Shown: positions 1 through 8,904 of the stretch, piece by piece
How positions within the stretch are numbered: position 1 is the first letter of the stretch
How the letters are laid out: the number at the start of each line of letters is the position of its first letter
Assembly (NCBI RefSeq): GCF_010435965.1
Contig: NZ_JAAGAA010000002.1
Location: 186,001 to 250,000 of the forward strand
Source of the DNA: Crenobacter caeni
GTDB taxonomy: Bacteria; Pseudomonadota; Gammaproteobacteria; Burkholderiales; Chromobacteriaceae
Length of the DNA stretch: 64,000 bases
Reading direction: 5' to 3'
Position numbers and translations under genes: made by a program
The notes under the pieces: generated by a model
What the model was told of the DNA's origin: nothing
What the model saw: only the letters and a program-made list of their open reading frames with translations
Database searches by the model: none

Positions 1-695
1 TGCGGGAGGGTGCCGACGCTCATCTCGCGCTTGCTGCCGAAGCCCGGCACCTTCTTCACGTCAAAACCTGCTGCCGAGAGGCCGCGGCGCACGAAGCCGG
101 CGGCGGTGAAGGTCGCGAAGCTTGCCCCTGCCGCCGAACACGCAGCCATCGCGTCGAACAGCGCCTGCACCCACATGTCGGGGTTCTTCGCCGGCGAGAA
201 GCCGTCGAGGAACCACGCGTCAACGCGCGCATCAAGCTGCGGCAGCGTCTCGAGCACGTCGCCGACAAGCAGGGTGAGCACCACGCGGCCACCGTCGAAC
301 ACGAAGCGCTGGTAGCCCGGCACCACACCGCGGTACTGGGCGAGCAAGGCGTCCGCGTAAGGCGAGAGCGCCGGCCACGCGGCAAGCGCGCGCGTAAGGT
401 CCGCAAGCGAGAGCGGGTACTTCTCGGTGCTGACGAAGTCGAGGCGGGCGCCCGCGGGTGCCACCGCGTCAAACAACTGCCAGGCGGCGAGGAAGTTGAG
501 GCCGGTGCCAAAACCCGTTTCGGCGACGGTCAACCGCTCGCCGGCTGCAAGCGCGGCGAAGCGCTCGGGCAGGCGGTTGCCGGCGAGAAAGACGTGGCGG
601 GTCTCGTCGAGCCCGCTGTCGCGCGAGAAGTAGACGTCGCCGAAGGCGCGCGAGCGCGGCTGGCCGTCTTCCCAGTCGAGGTCGGCGTGCTGCAT
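1..695 (-). CDS. mnmC: MnmC, bifunctional tRNA mnm5U34 biosynthesis protein (partial, N-terminal part)
   Basis: Leftward gene whose start codon lies at 695-693 and whose 3' end is cut by the window edge, so only about 231 residues are seen. It begins MQHADLDWEDGQPRSRAFGD and contains the methyltransferase-type SAM loop ETGFGTGLNFLAAWQLF near residue 60 and a WFLDGFSPAKNPDMW motif near residue 180, both diagnostic of the MnmC N-terminal (MnmC2) methyltransferase domain. This domain methylates the nm5U34 intermediate to mnm5U in tRNAs; the missing C-terminal FAD domain makes nm5U from cmnm5U. Its start overlaps the mnmH stop by one base (TGATG), so the two wobble-U34 modification genes are probably translationally coupled. 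Confidence 0.93.
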   Translation of the reverse strand, partial: MQHADLDWEDGQPRSRAFGDVYFSRDSGLDETRHVFLAGNRLPERFAALAAGERLTVAETGFGTGLNFLAAWQLFDAVAPAGARLDFVSTEKYPLSLADLTRALAAWPALSPYADALLAQYRGVVPGYQRFVFDGGRVVLTLLVGDVLETLPQLDARVDAWFLDGFSPAKNPDMWVQALFDAMAACSAAGASFATFTAAGFVRRGLSAAGFDVKKVPGFGSKREMSVGTLP

Positions 696-1735
696 CAGGC
701 GTCCAGCGTGCGTGCGGCCGCGTCGAGCGCGGCGTCGTCCAGCGTGGCAAGCGTAAGCGGCGTCGCTTCGGCCAGATGCGCGTAGTGCTTGCCCATCGAG
801 CGGCGGTACAGCGGGTCGTAGTGTTCGGTGAGTAGCATCGACACCAGCGCGTCGAAGTTACCGGCTTCGATCAGCGCGCGCCACGCTTCGAGCGTCTCCT
901 TCGGGTAGAGCGCCTTCAGGCAGTTCAGTTGCTCGATCAGCCGTGCCGGCTCCGTTACATAAAAGTCGTAGTCTTCCAACAGGAAACGCACGCGCTCGGC
1001 GAGCGGCGCGTCGACCAGCACGCAACGACTCTCGTGCATGCGGTCGAACAAGGCCTGCGGCAGCGCGACGGTGCCGATCTTCTTGCTCTCGGATTCGATG
1101 TAGACCGGGCGCGCAGGGTCGAGCGACTGCATCGCCTGCATCAGCAGCGAGTCGAAGTGCTTCTGCGACGGTTGCGGCGCGTCCGGCAGCTTGCCCAGCA
1201 CCGAGCCGCGGTGGCGGGCGAGGCCTTCGAGATCCAGCACCTGGCGGCCGGCGCGCTCCAAAGCGCCGAGCAGCCGGCTCTTGCCCGAGCCGGTCGGCCC
1301 GCACACCACGCGCAAGTCGAGGGAGGCGGGCAGGGTGTCGAAGCGCTCGAGCAGGTCGCGCCGGTACGCCTTGTAGCCGCCGTCGAGCTGGTGCGCGTAC
1401 CAGCCGACCTGCGCGAAGATCAGCGCCATCGAGCCGGAACGCTGGCCGCCGCGCCAGCAGTAGATCAGCGGCTTCCAGCGCTTGGGACGGTCGGCGAACT
1501 TCTCCTCGATATGGCGGGCGATATTGCGCGCGACCATAGCCGCGCCGACCCGCCGCGCGGCGAACGGCGAGTCCTGCTTGTAGAGCGTGCCGACGATGCG
1601 GCGCTCTTCGTCGTCGAGTACCGGGCAATTGATCGCGCCGGGGATATGGTCTTCGGCGAACTCGGACGGCGAGCGCACGTCGATCACCTCGTCAAACTCA
1701 CCCAGCTGTGCTACGTTGGCCTGCTTGTAAAGCAT
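695..1735 (-). CDS. mnmH: tRNA 2-selenouridine/geranyl-2-thiouridine synthase
   Basis: 346 residues. Residues 1-125 form a rhodanese domain with IDVRSPSEFAEDHIPGA near the start and the active-site loop IYCWRGGQRSGSMA (catalytic Cys). A P-loop, GPTGSGKSRLLG, follows near residue 150. This architecture is that of MnmH (SelU/YbbB), which exchanges sulfur for selenium on wobble uridine 34 with selenophosphate, via a geranylated intermediate. The ATG at 1735 is preferred because the family begins at this rhodanese strand; the open frame upstream has no family similarity and overlaps selD. The gene lies upstream of mnmC on the same strand and diverges from selD, which makes its selenium donor; the two start codons are only 18 bp apart. 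Confidence 0.95.
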   Translation of the reverse strand: MLYKQANVAQLGEFDEVIDVRSPSEFAEDHIPGAINCPVLDDEERRIVGTLYKQDSPFAARRVGAAMVARNIARHIEEKFADRPKRWKPLIYCWRGGQRSGSMALIFAQVGWYAHQLDGGYKAYRRDLLERFDTLPASLDLRVVCGPTGSGKSRLLGALERAGRQVLDLEGLARHRGSVLGKLPDAPQPSQKHFDSLLMQAMQSLDPARPVYIESESKKIGTVALPQALFDRMHESRCVLVDAPLAERVRFLLEDYDFYVTEPARLIEQLNCLKALYPKETLEAWRALIEAGNFDALVSMLLTEHYDPLYRRSMGKHYAHLAEATPLTLATLDDAALDAAARTLDA

Positions 1736-1753
1736 GATTTTGAAGGACTTTTC

Positions 1754-2794
1754 ATGTCGGATATCAGATTGACGCAATTGTCGCACGGCGGCGGTTGCGG
1801 CTGCAAAATCGCGCCGGCGGTGCTCGAGACCATACTCTCCGGCGCGCGCGAGAAGATGGCGTTCCCCAACTTGCTGGTCGGCCGCGAGACGGCGGACGAC
1901 GCTGCGGTGTACCAGCTCAACGATAGGCAGGCGATCGTCGCGACCACCGACTTTTTCATGCCCATCGTCGACGACGCCTTCGACTTCGGCCGCATCGCCG
2001 CGACCAACGCGATCTCGGACATCTACGCGATGGGCGGCACGCCGATCATGGCGCTGGCCATCGTCGGCATGCCGGTGAACGTGCTGCCGCCCGAAACTAT
2101 CCGGGCCATCCTCGACGGTGGCGAGTCGGTCTGCCACGCGGCGGGCATCCCGGTCGCCGGCGGCCATTCGATCGACTCGCCCGAGCCGATCTACGGCCTC
2201 GTCGCACTCGGCGTGGTCGACCCGGCCGAACTCAAGCGCAACTCGGACGCGCGCGCGGGCGACGTGCTGATCCTGGGCAAGGGCCTCGGCGTCGGCGTGC
2301 TCGCGCAGGCGATGAAGCGCGGCGAGCTCTCCGCGGCCGGCTACGACGCGCTGATCGCGTCGACCACCCAGCTTAACCGTGTCGGCAGCCAGTTGGCCGC
2401 GCGGCCGGACGTGCACGCGCTGACCGACGTCACCGGCTTCGGCCTGCTGGGCCATTTGCTGGAGGTGTGCCGTGGCGCCAAGCTGGGCGCCGAGGTCGAG
2501 ATGTCCCGCGTGCCGGTGATCCGCGAGGCGCGGCCGTTCGCCGAGGCCGGTATCGGCCCGGGTGCGATCGAGCGCAACCTGGCAAGCTTCGGCCACGACG
2601 TCGACTTCGCGCCGGATCTCGCCACCTGGCAGCAGCGCATCCTGGTCGACCCGCAGACCAGCGGCGGCCTGCTGGCGACGGTCGACGCCGCGCACGCCGA
2701 CGAAGTGCTCGCCCTGTTCCACGCGGCAGGCTTCGAGTACGCGGCGGTGATCGGCCACCTGACCGAGGGTGCGCCGCGCGTCGCGGTGCGCTGA
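1754..2794 (+). CDS. selD: Selenophosphate synthetase
   Basis: 346 residues, the normal SelD length. It makes selenophosphate from selenide and ATP. The N-terminal glycine-rich loop LSHGGGCGCKIAP carries Cys15, Cys17 and Lys18, equivalent to E. coli Cys17, Cys19 and Lys20, so the catalytic position is Cys and not selenocysteine. Further motifs are TTDFFMPIVDD, GGHSID, LTDVTGFGLLGH and the C-terminal DPQTSGGLL. The start is set by homology and by a GAAGGA stretch at 1742-1747. Its product feeds the divergent mnmH. No selenoprotein gene was recognised in this window, so tRNA modification is the visible use of the selenophosphate. Confidence 0.96.
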   Translation: MSDIRLTQLSHGGGCGCKIAPAVLETILSGAREKMAFPNLLVGRETADDAAVYQLNDRQAIVATTDFFMPIVDDAFDFGRIAATNAISDIYAMGGTPIMALAIVGMPVNVLPPETIRAILDGGESVCHAAGIPVAGGHSIDSPEPIYGLVALGVVDPAELKRNSDARAGDVLILGKGLGVGVLAQAMKRGELSAAGYDALIASTTQLNRVGSQLAARPDVHALTDVTGFGLLGHLLEVCRGAKLGAEVEMSRVPVIREARPFAEAGIGPGAIERNLASFGHDVDFAPDLATWQQRILVDPQTSGGLLATVDAAHADEVLALFHAAGFEYAAVIGHLTEGAPRVAVR

Positions 2795-2920
2795 CGCAGC
2801 GCAAGCCTTGCCCGTTTTTTGGGCAACCCGCGGCGACGCCCCGTGCAGCGGGCGTCGCCGTACCTTATCCACAGCTGCTCCCCAGCCTTGTCCCCCCGCC
2901 CTGTGGGCAAGATGACCGCT

Positions 2921-3514
2921 TTATTTCAGCAGCGGGCGCAGCGCCTTTTCGATGGTCGTCGCCATGGTCGGCTGCGCGGCGGCCGTCGGGTGGATGCCGT
3001 CTGCCTGGAACCAGTCCATCCGCGTCTCGAAGCCCGCCACCAGCACCGGCACGTAGGCGAGGCGCGCCCTTTTTGCCAGATCGTCATAAACGGCGCGGAA
3101 CCTTGCCGTATAGTCGGGGCCATAGTTAGGCGGCAGCGCCATGCCGACCAGGAGCACGCGGATGCCGCGCGCCTTTGAGAGTTCGACCATGCGCGAGAGG
3201 TTGCGCGAGAGCTCGGCCGGCGGCAACCCGCGCAGGCCGTCGTTGCCGCCCAGCTCCAGTACCAGCACGTCGGGCTTCACGCGATCGAGCGTGGCGGGCA
3301 GGCGGGCGAGGCCGCCTGCGCTGGTTTCGCCGCTGACCGACGCGTTGACGACGCGGTGCGCGGGCGCGAGGCGCTGCCCCAACAGGGCCACCCAGCCCGC
3401 TTCGGTTTTCATGCCGTACGCGGCCGAGAGGCTGTCGCCGAACACGAGTACGGTCTTGGCTGCCACCCACGGCGAGGCCAGGGCAATCCACAGGCAAAAG
3501 AAAAGACGCAGCAT
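2921..3514 (-). CDS. tesA: Periplasmic acyl-CoA thioesterase I / GDSL arylesterase TesA
   Basis: 197 residues with an N-terminal signal peptide (MLRLFFCLWIALASPWVAA). Block I is VFGDSLSAAYGM (nucleophile Ser), block III is GGNDGLRG and block V is DGIHPTAAAQ with the catalytic Asp and His, the SGNH hydrolase pattern of TesA. It hydrolyses acyl thioesters and aryl esters in the periplasm. It diverges from the ABC transporter gene ybbA, an arrangement conserved in many proteobacteria. The start codons of the two genes share the palindrome CATG at 3512-3515, so the coding regions overlap by two bases and each promoter must sit inside the other gene or depend on a leaderless start. Confidence 0.94.
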   Translation of the reverse strand: MLRLFFCLWIALASPWVAAKTVLVFGDSLSAAYGMKTEAGWVALLGQRLAPAHRVVNASVSGETSAGGLARLPATLDRVKPDVLVLELGGNDGLRGLPPAELSRNLSRMVELSKARGIRVLLVGMALPPNYGPDYTARFRAVYDDLAKRARLAYVPVLVAGFETRMDWFQADGIHPTAAAQPTMATTIEKALRPLLK

Positions 3515-4211
3515 GACAAACCTTCACGATGACAATGCCCCGATTCTGGTGGCGAGCCACCTCAGTCGGCAAGTGGACTACCACGGCGAGCACCTGACCA
3601 TCCTTAAGGACGCGTCGCTTTCCCTCGCGCGCGGGCAGTCGCTGGCGATTGTCGGCGCGTCGGGCTCGGGCAAGTCGACGCTGCTCGCGCTGTTGGCCGG
3701 GCTCGACCGCGCCAGCGGCGGCGAGGTGACGCTGTTCGGTGCGCCGCTGTCCACCCTCGACGAGGACGCGCGTGCCGCGCTGCGCCTCTCCAGGGTCGGC
3801 TTCGTGTTCCAGAACTTCCAGCTGTTGCCGCAACTGACCGCGCTGGAGAACGTGCTCTTGCCGCTCGAACTGGCCGGCCACGCGGGCGCCGAGGCGGCCG
3901 CGCGCGCGATGCTGGCGCGGGTAGGGCTGGCGCACCGCCTCGGCCACTATCCGCGCCACCTGTCCGGCGGCGAGCAGCAGCGCGTCGCGCTGGCGCGCGC
4001 CTTCGTCGGCGAGCCGGCGCTTTTGTTCGCCGACGAGCCGACCGGCAGCCTGGACACCGCGTCCGGCCACGAGGTCGGCGACCTGCTGTTCGGCATGAAC
4101 CGCGAGGCGGGCACCGCGCTGGTGCTGGTCACCCACGACATGAAGCTGGCCGCGCGCTGCGAGCAGGTGCTGCGCATCGAGGACGGCGTATTGGGCGGGG
4201 CCGGCGCATGA
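3513..4211 (+). CDS. ybbA: ABC transporter ATP-binding protein YbbA
   Basis: 232 residues, a MacB/LolD-type ABC ATPase. Walker A is GASGSGKST near residue 50, then the Q-loop FQNFQLLPQLTALENV, the signature HLSGGEQQRVALARA and Walker B LLFADEPTGSLD with a following switch His in LVLVTHD. It pairs with the FtsX-type permease encoded by the next gene, with which it overlaps in an ATGA junction at 4208-4211. The ATG at 3513 is chosen because the ATPase domain begins there; longer upstream reading in frame is antisense to tesA. The substrate is unknown; the E. coli orthologue pair YbbA-YbbP is also next to tesA. Confidence 0.93.
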   Translation: MTNLHDDNAPILVASHLSRQVDYHGEHLTILKDASLSLARGQSLAIVGASGSGKSTLLALLAGLDRASGGEVTLFGAPLSTLDEDARAALRLSRVGFVFQNFQLLPQLTALENVLLPLELAGHAGAEAAARAMLARVGLAHRLGHYPRHLSGGEQQRVALARAFVGEPALLFADEPTGSLDTASGHEVGDLLFGMNREAGTALVLVTHDMKLAARCEQVLRIEDGVLGGAGA

Positions 4212-6700
4212 ACCGCTTCCCGAAGGCGGCGCTGGCCTTGCGCCTGTTGCTGCGCGAGGCGCGCGCGGGTGAACTGACGGTGCTCGCCTTGTCGCTCGCG
4301 CTGGCGGTGGCCGCGATCAGCGCGGTGTCGATGTTCGCGTCGCGCTTCGAGCGCGCGCTGTCTGAACAGGCGGCGCAACTGCTGGCGGCCGACCTGTCGG
4401 TGTCGTCCGGCGCGCCGTCGCCTCAGTCGTGGCAGGCCGAGGCGACGCGGCTGGGGCTCTCGCTCGCACATACCACCACCTTCCCGTCGATGGCCGGCAC
4501 CAACGCCGGGGTGACGCTTGCCAACATCAAGGCGGTCGACGCGGCCTACCCCTTGCGCGGCGAGCTGACCGTGGCGGACGCGGCGGGGCGCGAGCGGGTG
4601 CTCGCGCAGGGGCCGGCGCCGGGCGAGGCGTGGGTCGACGCACGGCTCGCCGAGCGGCTCAGGCTCAAGGTCGGCGACAAGGTCAGCGTCGGCCGCCTCC
4701 GGCTGACGGTCGGTGCGCTGCTGATGCGCGAGCCGGACGCGATCACCGACATGTACGGCTTCGTGCCGAGGCTGATGATGGCCGAGGCAGACCTTGCGGA
4801 CGCCGGCCTGATCGGGCCGGGCAGCCGCGCACGCTACCGGCTCTTGGTCGCGGGCGATACGGCGCGCGTCGCCGAATTCGGCGCCTGGCTCAAGCCCAGG
4901 CTCCCCCGCGGCGCGCGCCTGGAGAACGTCGAGGAGGCGAGGCCCGAGGTGCGCGTCGCGCTCGAGCGTGCGCGCCGTTTCCTCGGCATGACCGCACTGT
5001 TGACCGTCGCGCTGTCGGTCGCCGCGGTGGTGCTCGCGGTGCGCAGGTATCTGGCGCGTCACTGGCGCACCGTCGCGCTGTTGCGCGCGCAGGGACAGTC
5101 GTCCGGCGCGATCGGCGCGCTGTTCGGCTGGCAGCTCGCCTGGCTGGGCGTTGCCGCCGGCGTGGTGGGCGTGCTCGCCGGTTTCGCGGTGCAGTCGGCG
5201 CTCGCCGCGGCCGTCGCGCCGCTGCTGTCGTTGCCGCTGCCTGCGCCGTCGGCCGCCGGGGTGCTGGTCGGCTTTGCCGCGGCGCTGGTGCTGACACTCG
5301 GCGTCGCCTGGCCGCCGATCCTCGCCTTGCGCCAGGTGCCGGCGCTCGCGGTGCTGCGTGCCGAGCTGCCGCCGCCCAGGGCGGGCGTTGCCTGGCCTGC
5401 GCTGTCGCTGGCGGCCTTGCTGCTGCTCGCTGCGCTGCAACTGGGCGACGCGCTGATCGCGCTGTGGCTGCTGCCGGCGCTGGCGGGCTTTCTCGCGCTC
5501 GCCGCGCTCATGGCGTGGGGCCTGTTGAAGCTCGTGCGCGCGCCGCGCGTAGGCAGGCGGCCGGGCTGGCGCTACGGGGTGGCCAGCCTCGCCAGGCGGC
5601 CCACGCTCGCGCTCGCACAGATCGTCGCGTTGTCGGTCGGGCTGTTCGCACTGCTTCTGATGACGGTGGTGCGCGCCGACCTGGTCGGCGCCTGGCAGGC
5701 GAGCGTACCGGCCGACGCGCCGAACAAGTTCGTGATCAACCTGCAATCCGACCAGCAGGCTGCGTTCGATGCGGCGTTCGCCAAGGCGCAACTGGTGCCG
5801 CCTCCGACCTATCCGATGGTGCGCGCGCGGCTGGTAGCGATCGGCGGCGTGCCGCTTGACCCCACGCGTTACGAAGACGCGCGCGCGCGGCGGCTGGCCG
5901 AGCGCGAATTCAACCTGTCGTGGAGCGCCGGCCTGCCGCAAGGCAATACGCTCAGCGCGGGGCGCTGGTGGGGCGCGGCGGCGACGCCGCAGTTCTCGGT
6001 CGAGGAAGACATCGCGCGCACGCTGGGCATCCGCATGGGCGACACGCTGTCGTTCGAGTCGGGCGGCGAGCGCTTCGAGGCGAAGGTGAGCAGCCTGCGC
6101 AAGGTCGCGTGGGACAGCTTCCGCGCCAACTTCTTCGTGCTCGCGCCGCCGGCCTGGCTCGAGCACCTGCCGGCGAGCCGCATCGCGAGCTTTTACCTGC
6201 CGCCTGAGCGCGAGCGCTTTGTCGGCGAGCTGGTGCACGCGCTGCCGAACCTGACGGTGATCGACGTGGGCAACGTGATCGCCGAGGTGCGCGCCATCGT
6301 CGAGCGGCTCGCGTACGCGATCGAGTTGATGTTCGTGCTGGCCTTGGCTGCCGGCGTACTGGTGATGTGGGCAGTGTTCGCCGCGACGCGGCAGGAGCGC
6401 GAGGCGGACATGGCGCTGATGCGCGCGCTGGGCGCGTCGCGCGCGCAACTGACGGCGATGCTCGCCGGCGAGCTCGCCTTTGTCGGCGCCTTCTCGGGCC
6501 TGATTGCCGGCGCCGGCGCATGGGCGGCCGGCGCGGTGGTCGCGGTGAAAGTGCTCGCGCTTGCGCACTGGCCGGCCCTCTGGCTGGTCCCCGGCGGCGT
6601 GTTGGCCGGGCTTGTGCTGGTGTTCGCCGCCGGCTGGCCGCTGATGCGCAAGGTCGCGCGGGTGCCGCCTTTGGCGGTGCTCAGGAACGAGCAGGGGTAA
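4208..6700 (+). CDS. ybbP: ABC transporter permease YbbP (FtsX family)
   Basis: 830 residues. One membrane helix near residues 17-40, a large periplasmic domain, then several helices around 255-450 (including strings such as LLTVALSVAAVVLAV), a second periplasmic domain and three or four C-terminal helices. This duplicated FtsX layout with up to ten helices is typical of YbbP/YbbP-like permeases, which work with the YbbA ATPase in a MacB-like exporter, possibly extracting lipophilic material from the inner membrane. It is co-transcribed with ybbA through an ATGA overlap. The open frame of about 1090 codons on the opposite strand here is only a GC-skew artefact. Confidence 0.92.
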   Translation: MNRFPKAALALRLLLREARAGELTVLALSLALAVAAISAVSMFASRFERALSEQAAQLLAADLSVSSGAPSPQSWQAEATRLGLSLAHTTTFPSMAGTNAGVTLANIKAVDAAYPLRGELTVADAAGRERVLAQGPAPGEAWVDARLAERLRLKVGDKVSVGRLRLTVGALLMREPDAITDMYGFVPRLMMAEADLADAGLIGPGSRARYRLLVAGDTARVAEFGAWLKPRLPRGARLENVEEARPEVRVALERARRFLGMTALLTVALSVAAVVLAVRRYLARHWRTVALLRAQGQSSGAIGALFGWQLAWLGVAAGVVGVLAGFAVQSALAAAVAPLLSLPLPAPSAAGVLVGFAAALVLTLGVAWPPILALRQVPALAVLRAELPPPRAGVAWPALSLAALLLLAALQLGDALIALWLLPALAGFLALAALMAWGLLKLVRAPRVGRRPGWRYGVASLARRPTLALAQIVALSVGLFALLLMTVVRADLVGAWQASVPADAPNKFVINLQSDQQAAFDAAFAKAQLVPPPTYPMVRARLVAIGGVPLDPTRYEDARARRLAEREFNLSWSAGLPQGNTLSAGRWWGAAATPQFSVEEDIARTLGIRMGDTLSFESGGERFEAKVSSLRKVAWDSFRANFFVLAPPAWLEHLPASRIASFYLPPERERFVGELVHALPNLTVIDVGNVIAEVRAIVERLAYAIELMFVLALAAGVLVMWAVFAATRQEREADMALMRALGASRAQLTAMLAGELAFVGAFSGLIAGAGAWAAGAVVAVKVLALAHWPALWLVPGGVLAGLVLVFAAGWPLMRKVARVPPLAVLRNEQG

Positions 6701-6709
6701 GGAGAAGCG

Positions 6710-7237
6710 ATGGACGCGATGGTGCTGGCCGCGATGGCCAAGTGGCCGGACGTGCCGGCGGTGTACGGCTTTCTCGCGCTGGACGCGCGCGGGCGGTGGT
6801 GGCTCAAGGGCGAGCGGGTGGCTAACGCCGCGCTCACGGGTTTTCTCGCGCGCAACTACGCGATTGATGCGGCGGGGCGCGCCTACGTGCAGAACGGCCC
6901 GCAGCAGGTGTTCGTCGCGTGCGCGTGCGCCCCAAGGGTGATCCGCCGCGAAGCGGGCCTGTGGCGCGCCGAGCCGGACGGCGCGACGGGTAGCGTTGAC
7001 GCGCTGTGGCTCACCCCCGACGGCGAGCTCTACGCCGCGTTCGCAGGCTCGCTCGCGCTCGTTGACGACCGGGAGCTGGTGTCGCTTGCCGACGAAATCC
7101 TGCCCGGCTGGAACGGCGACGAGGCGACGCTGCCTGCCGCCGTAGAACTTGACGGGCAGCGCGTGCCGCTCGCGTGCTGTGCGGCCGATGCGCTTGCCGT
7201 GCGCTTTGCCCTGCAACTGACGCCGCGCGGGCCCTAG
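6710..7237 (+). CDS. Conserved betaproteobacterial hypothetical protein (DUF2946-like)
   Basis: 175 residues. It begins [20 protein letters not shown] and continues with [15 protein letters not shown] and [20 protein letters not shown], a pattern I recall from a widespread uncharacterised betaproteobacterial family, probably DUF2946, although I am not certain of the number. There is no signal peptide and no membrane helix, so a soluble cytoplasmic protein is likely. A Shine-Dalgarno AAGGAG at 6700-6705 precedes the ATG. It lies nine bases after ybbP and 54 bases before mltG, so it may be transcribed with either. No function can be given. Confidence 0.8.
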   Translation: MDAMVLAAMAKWPDVPAVYGFLALDARGRWWLKGERVANAALTGFLARNYAIDAAGRAYVQNGPQQVFVACACAPRVIRREAGLWRAEPDGATGSVDALWLTPDGELYAAFAGSLALVDDRELVSLADEILPGWNGDEATLPAAVELDGQRVPLACCAADALAVRFALQLTPRGP

Positions 7238-7291
7238 CCGCGTGGTGGTATCATTGCAGCCATATTTTCCACCCGATCCGTATTCCGCCTG

Positions 7292-8284
7292 ATGCGTTCC
7301 CTGTTCATCCGTACGCTCGCCGCGCTTCTGGCTGCCGGCGCCCTCTGGCTCGCCTGGGTCGTCGCCGTGCCGGTATCCCTGCCGACCTCGCCGTACAGCG
7401 TGACCGTCGGCCCCAACCGCACGCTGTCACAAGTCGCCCGCACGCTGGAGGACGAGGGCGCGATCCGCAACCGCTGGGTGATGGTCGCACTGGCGCGCGC
7501 CAGCGGCGCCGACCGCAAGCTCAAGGCCGGCCTCTACGAGTTCTCGAGCCCGGTCGCGATGTGGCAGATCCTGCGCCGCCTCTCCGAAGGCAGCCCGGAC
7601 CAGCCCAGCGTGACGGTGATCGAGGGCTGGACCTTCCGCCAGTTCCGCCAGGCGCTCGCACGGGAGAAGGACCTCAAGCCGGTGAGTGCTCTCTGGAGCG
7701 AGGAGCGGGTCATGGCCGAGCTTGGCGCGACCGGGCAGCCGGCCGAGGGCATGTTCTTCCCGAGCACCTATTTCTTCGTGCCCGGCAGCTCGGACGTCGA
7801 CGTGATGCGCCGCGCGTACCGCACCATGCAGCAGCACCTGCAAAGCGCGTGGGATGCACGCGAGGAAGGGCTGCCGTACTCGAACCCGTACGAGATGCTG
7901 ATCATGGCGAGCCTGATCGAGAAGGAGACGTCGAAGGAGGCCGACCGCCCGCAGGTGGCGTCGGTGTTCGTCAACCGCCTGAAGATCGGCATGCGCCTGC
8001 AGACCGACCCGTCGGTGATCTACGGCATGGGCGAGCGCTACCAGGGCCGCATCGGCAAGGAAGGCCTGCGCCGCGACACGCCGTACAACACCTACACCCG
8101 CGCCGGGCTGCCGCCGACGCCGATCGCGCTGCCGGGGCAGGCGGCGCTGATGGCCGCCGCCCAGCCCATCGAGAGCCGCGCGCTGTATTTCGTCGCGCGT
8201 GGCGACGGTACCACCCATTTTTCCGAATCGCTGCCCGAGCACAACGCGGCGGTCCGCAAGTTCATCCTGAAGAAAGGCGAGTGA
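7292..8284 (+). CDS. mltG: Endolytic murein transglycosylase MltG
   Basis: 330 residues. One N-terminal membrane helix at about 8-25, followed by the YceG/MltG domain. The catalytic Glu lies in [16 protein letters not shown] near residue 215, followed by VASVFVNRL and [10 protein letters not shown], which are family hallmarks, and by the C-terminal [14 protein letters not shown] segment. It cuts nascent glycan strands next to the inner membrane and so sets glycan chain length. It overlaps tmk by one base (TGATG at 8282-8286). The mltG-tmk-holB order is conserved across many proteobacteria. Confidence 0.96.
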   Translation: MRSLFIRTLAALLAAGALWLAWVVAVPVSLPTSPYSVTVGPNRTLSQVARTLEDEGAIRNRWVMVALARASGADRKLKAGLYEFSSPVAMWQILRRLSEGSPDQPSVTVIEGWTFRQFRQALAREKDLKPVSALWSEERVMAELGATGQPAEGMFFPSTYFFVPGSSDVDVMRRAYRTMQQHLQSAWDAREEGLPYSNPYEMLIMASLIEKETSKEADRPQVASVFVNRLKIGMRLQTDPSVIYGMGERYQGRIGKEGLRRDTPYNTYTRAGLPPTPIALPGQAALMAAAQPIESRALYFVARGDGTTHFSESLPEHNAAVRKFILKKGE

Positions 8285-8904
8285 TGCGCGCGCGTTTCAT
8301 CACGCTCGAAGGCGTGGACGGTGCCGGCAAGAGCACCCATCTCTCGTTCATCCGCGACACCCTCGCGCAGCTGGGCGTCGACGCGCTGTTTACCCGCGAA
8401 CCCGGCGGCACCGCGCTTGGCGAGCGCCTGCGCGAACTGCTGCTTGCGGTCGACACCCGGGTGTCGCTGGAGGCGGAGACGCTGTTGATGTTCGCCGCGC
8501 GCGAAGAGCACCTGGCCGAGGTGATCCGTCCTGCGCTGGAAGCCGGGCGCTGGGTGGTATCCGACCGTTTCACCGACGCCACCTTCGCCTACCAGGGCGG
8601 CGGGCGAGGCCTGGCCGCCGGACGCATCGAGGTGCTGGAAGAATGGGTGCAGCGCGGCTTGCAGCCGGACTTGACCCTGCTGTTTGACGTGCCGACCGAG
8701 GTGGCCGCCGCGCGCATGGCCGCGAGCCGCAGCCTCGACCGCTTCGAGCGCGAGGCGGCCGACTTCCACCGCCGGGTGCGCGACGCCTACCTTGCGCGCG
8801 CCAAGGCCGACCCGCGCTTCGTGGTGATCGACTCGACGCAGCCGATAGACGCGATCCAGCGCGAACTGGCCGTACTGCTGGCCCGCTGCGTGGAGCAGGC
8901 CTGA
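8284..8904 (+). CDS. tmk: Thymidylate kinase
   Basis: 206 residues. P-loop [11 protein letters not shown] near residue 10, the DR(Y/F) motif in [19 protein letters not shown] and the Arg-rich LID ([15 protein letters not shown]). It phosphorylates dTMP to dTDP with ATP for DNA synthesis. It is coupled to mltG upstream (one-base overlap) and to holB downstream, which starts on the last base of its stop codon. Confidence 0.97.
   Translation: MRARFITLEGVDGAGKSTHLSFIRDTLAQLGVDALFTREPGGTALGERLRELLLAVDTRVSLEAETLLMFAAREEHLAEVIRPALEAGRWVVSDRFTDATFAYQGGGRGLAAGRIEVLEEWVQRGLQPDLTLLFDVPTEVAAARMAASRSLDRFEREAADFHRRVRDAYLARAKADPRFVVIDSTQPIDAIQRELAVLLARCVEQA

Noticed and set aside
1796-1816. Selenocysteine in SelD
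   Set aside because: The catalytic position is coded TGC (Cys); no in-frame TGA is present there.
2787-2825. Intrinsic terminator between selD and tesA
   Set aside because: There are two small hairpins (TGCGCT/AGCGCA and TTGCCC/GGGCAA), but the T run is inside a loop and not after a stem.
1736-2872. N-terminal extension of mnmH by more than 370 codons opposite selD
   Set aside because: The extension is low-complexity Arg/Asp/His-rich shadow of selD; the family begins at the ATG at 1735.
3947-7216. Very long open frame on the minus strand opposite ybbA-ybbP (about 1090 codons)
   Set aside because: It is antisense to well-supported genes, has an unnatural Arg/His/Gln-rich composition and no recognisable domain; it is a side effect of GC-rich codon use.
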